From: Anoxybacillus mongoliensis
GTDB lineage: Bacteria; Bacillota; Bacilli; Bacillales; Anoxybacillaceae
Length of the DNA stretch: 64,000 nt
Direction: 5' to 3'
Assembly: GCF_014201515.1 (NCBI RefSeq)
Contig: NZ_JACHEQ010000007.1
Coordinates: forward strand, 1-64,000
In this document: positions 62,708 to 64,000 of the stretch, piece by piece
Numbering within the stretch: position 1 is the first letter of the stretch
Layout of the letters: every line of letters starts with the position of its first letter
The notes under the pieces: model-generated
The model's database searches: none
What the model saw: the letters and a program-made list of their open reading frames with translations, nothing else
What the model was told of the DNA's origin: nothing
Translations under genes and position numbers: made by a program

Positions 62708-63446
62708 ATGCCTCTAGCAACAATACTTCTAATGAAGGAGTGCGGGATACGTAACCAACGGCAACGACCGTATAAGACTTATTTGGTTGGAAGCGTACAT
62801 TGGGAATCGATAAAACCACTTGATTTGTTCCTGCGACTCGCACATCGACATGTAATTTTTCGTTGACTGGCGCTTCAATGTAATCCGTCACCTTTCCAAA
62901 TGAGGCATTGCGAAATAGCACATCGCCATTGCGCAACGCAATATCTACCGCTGGGGCATCTGGGGAAAAGTGGGCGAAACGCACTTTCGCTTTTCCGTGC
63001 GGCGCATATGGTTGGTCGATCATAGAAAGAAGTTGTAAGCGATGCACATCACCGATCACCGCAAGCGTATACGTCATTTTCGGCAATATTTGAATCGTTT
63101 GACTAAGAACTGGAGACGTCGTATGTCCTGCTGGATACACATCGATGCGATGCTCTCCTTTTGGTATTTTCATATATTGACTGAGTTGTTTATATTTCGC
63201 ATTTCGTAATATTTTTTGCCCATTGACATATACATCAACCGCAGGAGCATTAGGCGATGCGTGAAATAAACGAACTCGTCCGGCGTCATCATCTCTGTCT
63301 TCTTCGCGTGACTTCACGACTTTTTCTACATACTCCATATGTTTTCGCATATACTTTTCATACTGATCCCAATCTTTATATTGATAATAACGCGCCAACA
63401 AATCATACATAACTGCTTTTTGGATGTAACGATCCATTTCGTTCAC
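62706..63446 (-). CDS. DUF4397 domain protein
   Basis: A 246-residue protein with a helical N-terminal part (about 1-55, YYQYKDWDQYEKYMRKH) and two DUF4397 beta-sandwich repeats beginning VRLFHASPNAPAVDVYVNG and VRFAHFSPDAPAVDIALRNG. There is no signal peptide, which is unusual since many DUF4397 proteins are exported. GTG start at 63446 with GGGAGG upstream. Possibly a spore- or surface-related protein; no proven function. Confidence 0.85.
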   Translation of the reverse strand: MNEMDRYIQKAVMYDLLARYYQYKDWDQYEKYMRKHMEYVEKVVKSREEDRDDDAGRVRLFHASPNAPAVDVYVNGQKILRNAKYKQLSQYMKIPKGEHRIDVYPAGHTTSPVLSQTIQILPKMTYTLAVIGDVHRLQLLSMIDQPYAPHGKAKVRFAHFSPDAPAVDIALRNGDVLFRNASFGKVTDYIEAPVNEKLHVDVRVAGTNQVVLSIPNVRFQPNKSYTVVAVGYVSRTPSLEVLLLEA

Positions 63447-63550
63447 AACTGTTCCTCCCTCGTAAATCTTTTTACGTATTCAACGTATGCAATACAGGGT
63501 AGGCTGTTGTATGATTTTTATAGAAAATTTTCAGCGAAGGAGATAAATAG

Positions 63551-63829
63551 ATGATCGTTCGTTATTTCATCGTCGCGCACGGGCGCGTACAAGGGGTAGG
63601 ATTTCGTTACTTCGCTCAATACGAAGCAAGAAAACGAGGATTAACTGGCTGGATAAAAAATTGTGATGCCGATCATATGATCGAAATGGAAGTTCAAGGG
63701 GAAGTGGAAAAGGTTGAAGTGTTTGTTGATAAAATAAAACAAGGACCACCGTTTGCGTATGTAGAACGCATAGAACAATACGCCATTCCTACCGTCTCTC
63801 ATGAAACGGCTTTTCGCATAATATACTGA
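63551..63829 (+). CDS. acyP: acylphosphatase
   Basis: A 92-residue acylphosphatase that hydrolyses acyl phosphates. The active-site Arg is in GRVQGVGFRYFAQYEA (about residue 19) and the catalytic Asn in GWIKNCDAD (about 37). AAGGAG precedes the ATG. Length is normal. Confidence 0.95.
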   Translation: MIVRYFIVAHGRVQGVGFRYFAQYEARKRGLTGWIKNCDADHMIEMEVQGEVEKVEVFVDKIKQGPPFAYVERIEQYAIPTVSHETAFRIIY

Positions 63830-63857
63830 AAAAAGCTGACCGAAGTCAGCTTTTTTC
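63829..63857. terminator. bidirectional terminator between acyP and the FeoB-associated gene
   Basis: AAAAAGCTGAC and GTCAGCTTTTTT form a perfect stem with the tetraloop CGAA. The stop codon of the minus-strand gene lies within the right arm. Confidence 0.92.
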
Positions 63858-63992
63858 ATGACAACTAGTGCTACATGATCCCTTGACAGAACAAGCCGCA
63901 CATGTACCACGTTTACTTTTTTGAATAAAACGAAAAATCGTCCATCCCGCATATCCGAAAATGATTGATCCGATAACAACATTTACAATCAT
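63846..63992 (-). CDS. FeoB-associated Cys-rich membrane protein
   Basis: A 48-residue protein translated by eye: one N-terminal membrane helix (MIVNVVIGSIIFGYAGWTIF) and a Cys-rich tail, KRGTCAACSVKGSCSTSC. This matches the FeoB-associated Cys-rich family found next to the ferrous iron transporter genes feoA and feoB. These should lie just outside the right edge. The ribosome binding site is beyond or at the edge of the window. Confidence 0.82.
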   Translation of the reverse strand: MIVNVVIGSIIFGYAGWTIFRFIQKSKRGTCAACSVKGSCSTSCHEKS

Positions 63993-64000
63993 ATATATCC

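Noticed and set aside
1..64000. CRISPR arrays, insertion sequences, integrases or prophage genes
   Set aside because: No repeat-spacer pattern, transposase or phage structural gene was seen on either strand.

Overview
The window comes from a low- to mid-GC Firmicute of the family Bacillaceae. Gene content and order follow Bacillus subtilis closely, with stretches matching perR-ygzB-ygxA-rrn, gsaB/ygaE/ygaC/sspE, mutY-yfhP-sspK-yfhH-recX(yfhG)-yfhF-yfhE-yfhD, pdaA/yfjP/yfjO, yfkAB-yfkD-chaA(yfkE)-yfkF-yfkH-yfkJ-yfkK and the cysH operon. Protein details (ADH-T-like alcohol dehydrogenase, an unusual stand-alone glutamate synthase, sporulation genes) suggest a thermophilic spore former such as Anoxybacillus or Geobacillus. 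That genus-level guess is inference. No insertion sequence, prophage, CRISPR array or canonical tRNA was seen.

Layout. 1-260: 5' end of a 16S rRNA gene on the minus strand with its promoter. 0.26-5.8 kb: ygxA, ygzB, peroxide regulator perR, a peroxiredoxin, a small K+ channel and a three-gene ABC exporter. 5.9-13.1 kb: second glutamate-1-semialdehyde aminomutase, a 1489-residue glutamate synthase and ygaE. 13.2-18.8 kb: an appDFABC oligopeptide importer. 18.9-29.7 kb: spore and housekeeping small proteins (sspE, sspK, YpzG-, YfhE- and YfhD-type), mutY, yfhP, lactate permease, recX, yfhF, an amidohydrolase and a GNAT acetyltransferase preceded by a highly structured leader RNA. 29.8-34.6 kb: a chemoreceptor under a cyclic-di-GMP riboswitch, an alcohol dehydrogenase with a Rex-like operator, a YtkA-like lipoprotein and a Crp/Fnr regulator. 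34.7-40.4 kb: lysine 2,3-aminomutase, a small acidic-tailed protein, a fused double YheC/YheD ATP-grasp protein and SelO. 40.7-44.2 kb: a PLD-helicase-DUF3427 protein convergent with and overlapping a Nudix hydrolase. 44.3-57.0 kb: RNA methyltransferase, alkA-type glycosylase, pdaA, class I fumarase, radical SAM YfkAB, Ca2+/H+ antiporter, transporters, phosphatase and an HD-GYP-like protein. 57.2-62.7 kb: sulfate assimilation and siroheme operon cysH-cysP-sat-cysC-sumT-sirB-sirC. 62.7-64.0 kb: DUF4397 protein, acylphosphatase and a FeoB-associated Cys-rich protein.

How the parts fit. Several loci point to cyclic-di-GMP signalling (riboswitch-chemoreceptor, HD-GYP-like protein). Others point to redox sensing (PerR, Rex-like site on adh, Crp/Fnr) and to sporulation (SASPs, pdaA, YheC/D-type coat protein, recX-yfh cluster). 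The siroheme genes make the cofactor for sulfite reductase, which would complete the sulfate pathway.

Most unusual signals. (1) The leader RNA at 28519-28672 has a canonical tRNA T-arm stacked on a long helix, in an order resembling a circularly permuted tRNA, plus mutually exclusive helices reaching the ribosome binding site of a GNAT gene. (2) The PLD-helicase-DUF3427 gene sits tail-to-tail with a Nudix gene and may be a defence or genome-maintenance module. (3) The ATP-grasp protein is duplicated in tandem and its first copy looks catalytically degenerate. (4) The ribosome binding site of the glutamate synthase gene appears to be brought to its start codon by a hairpin.
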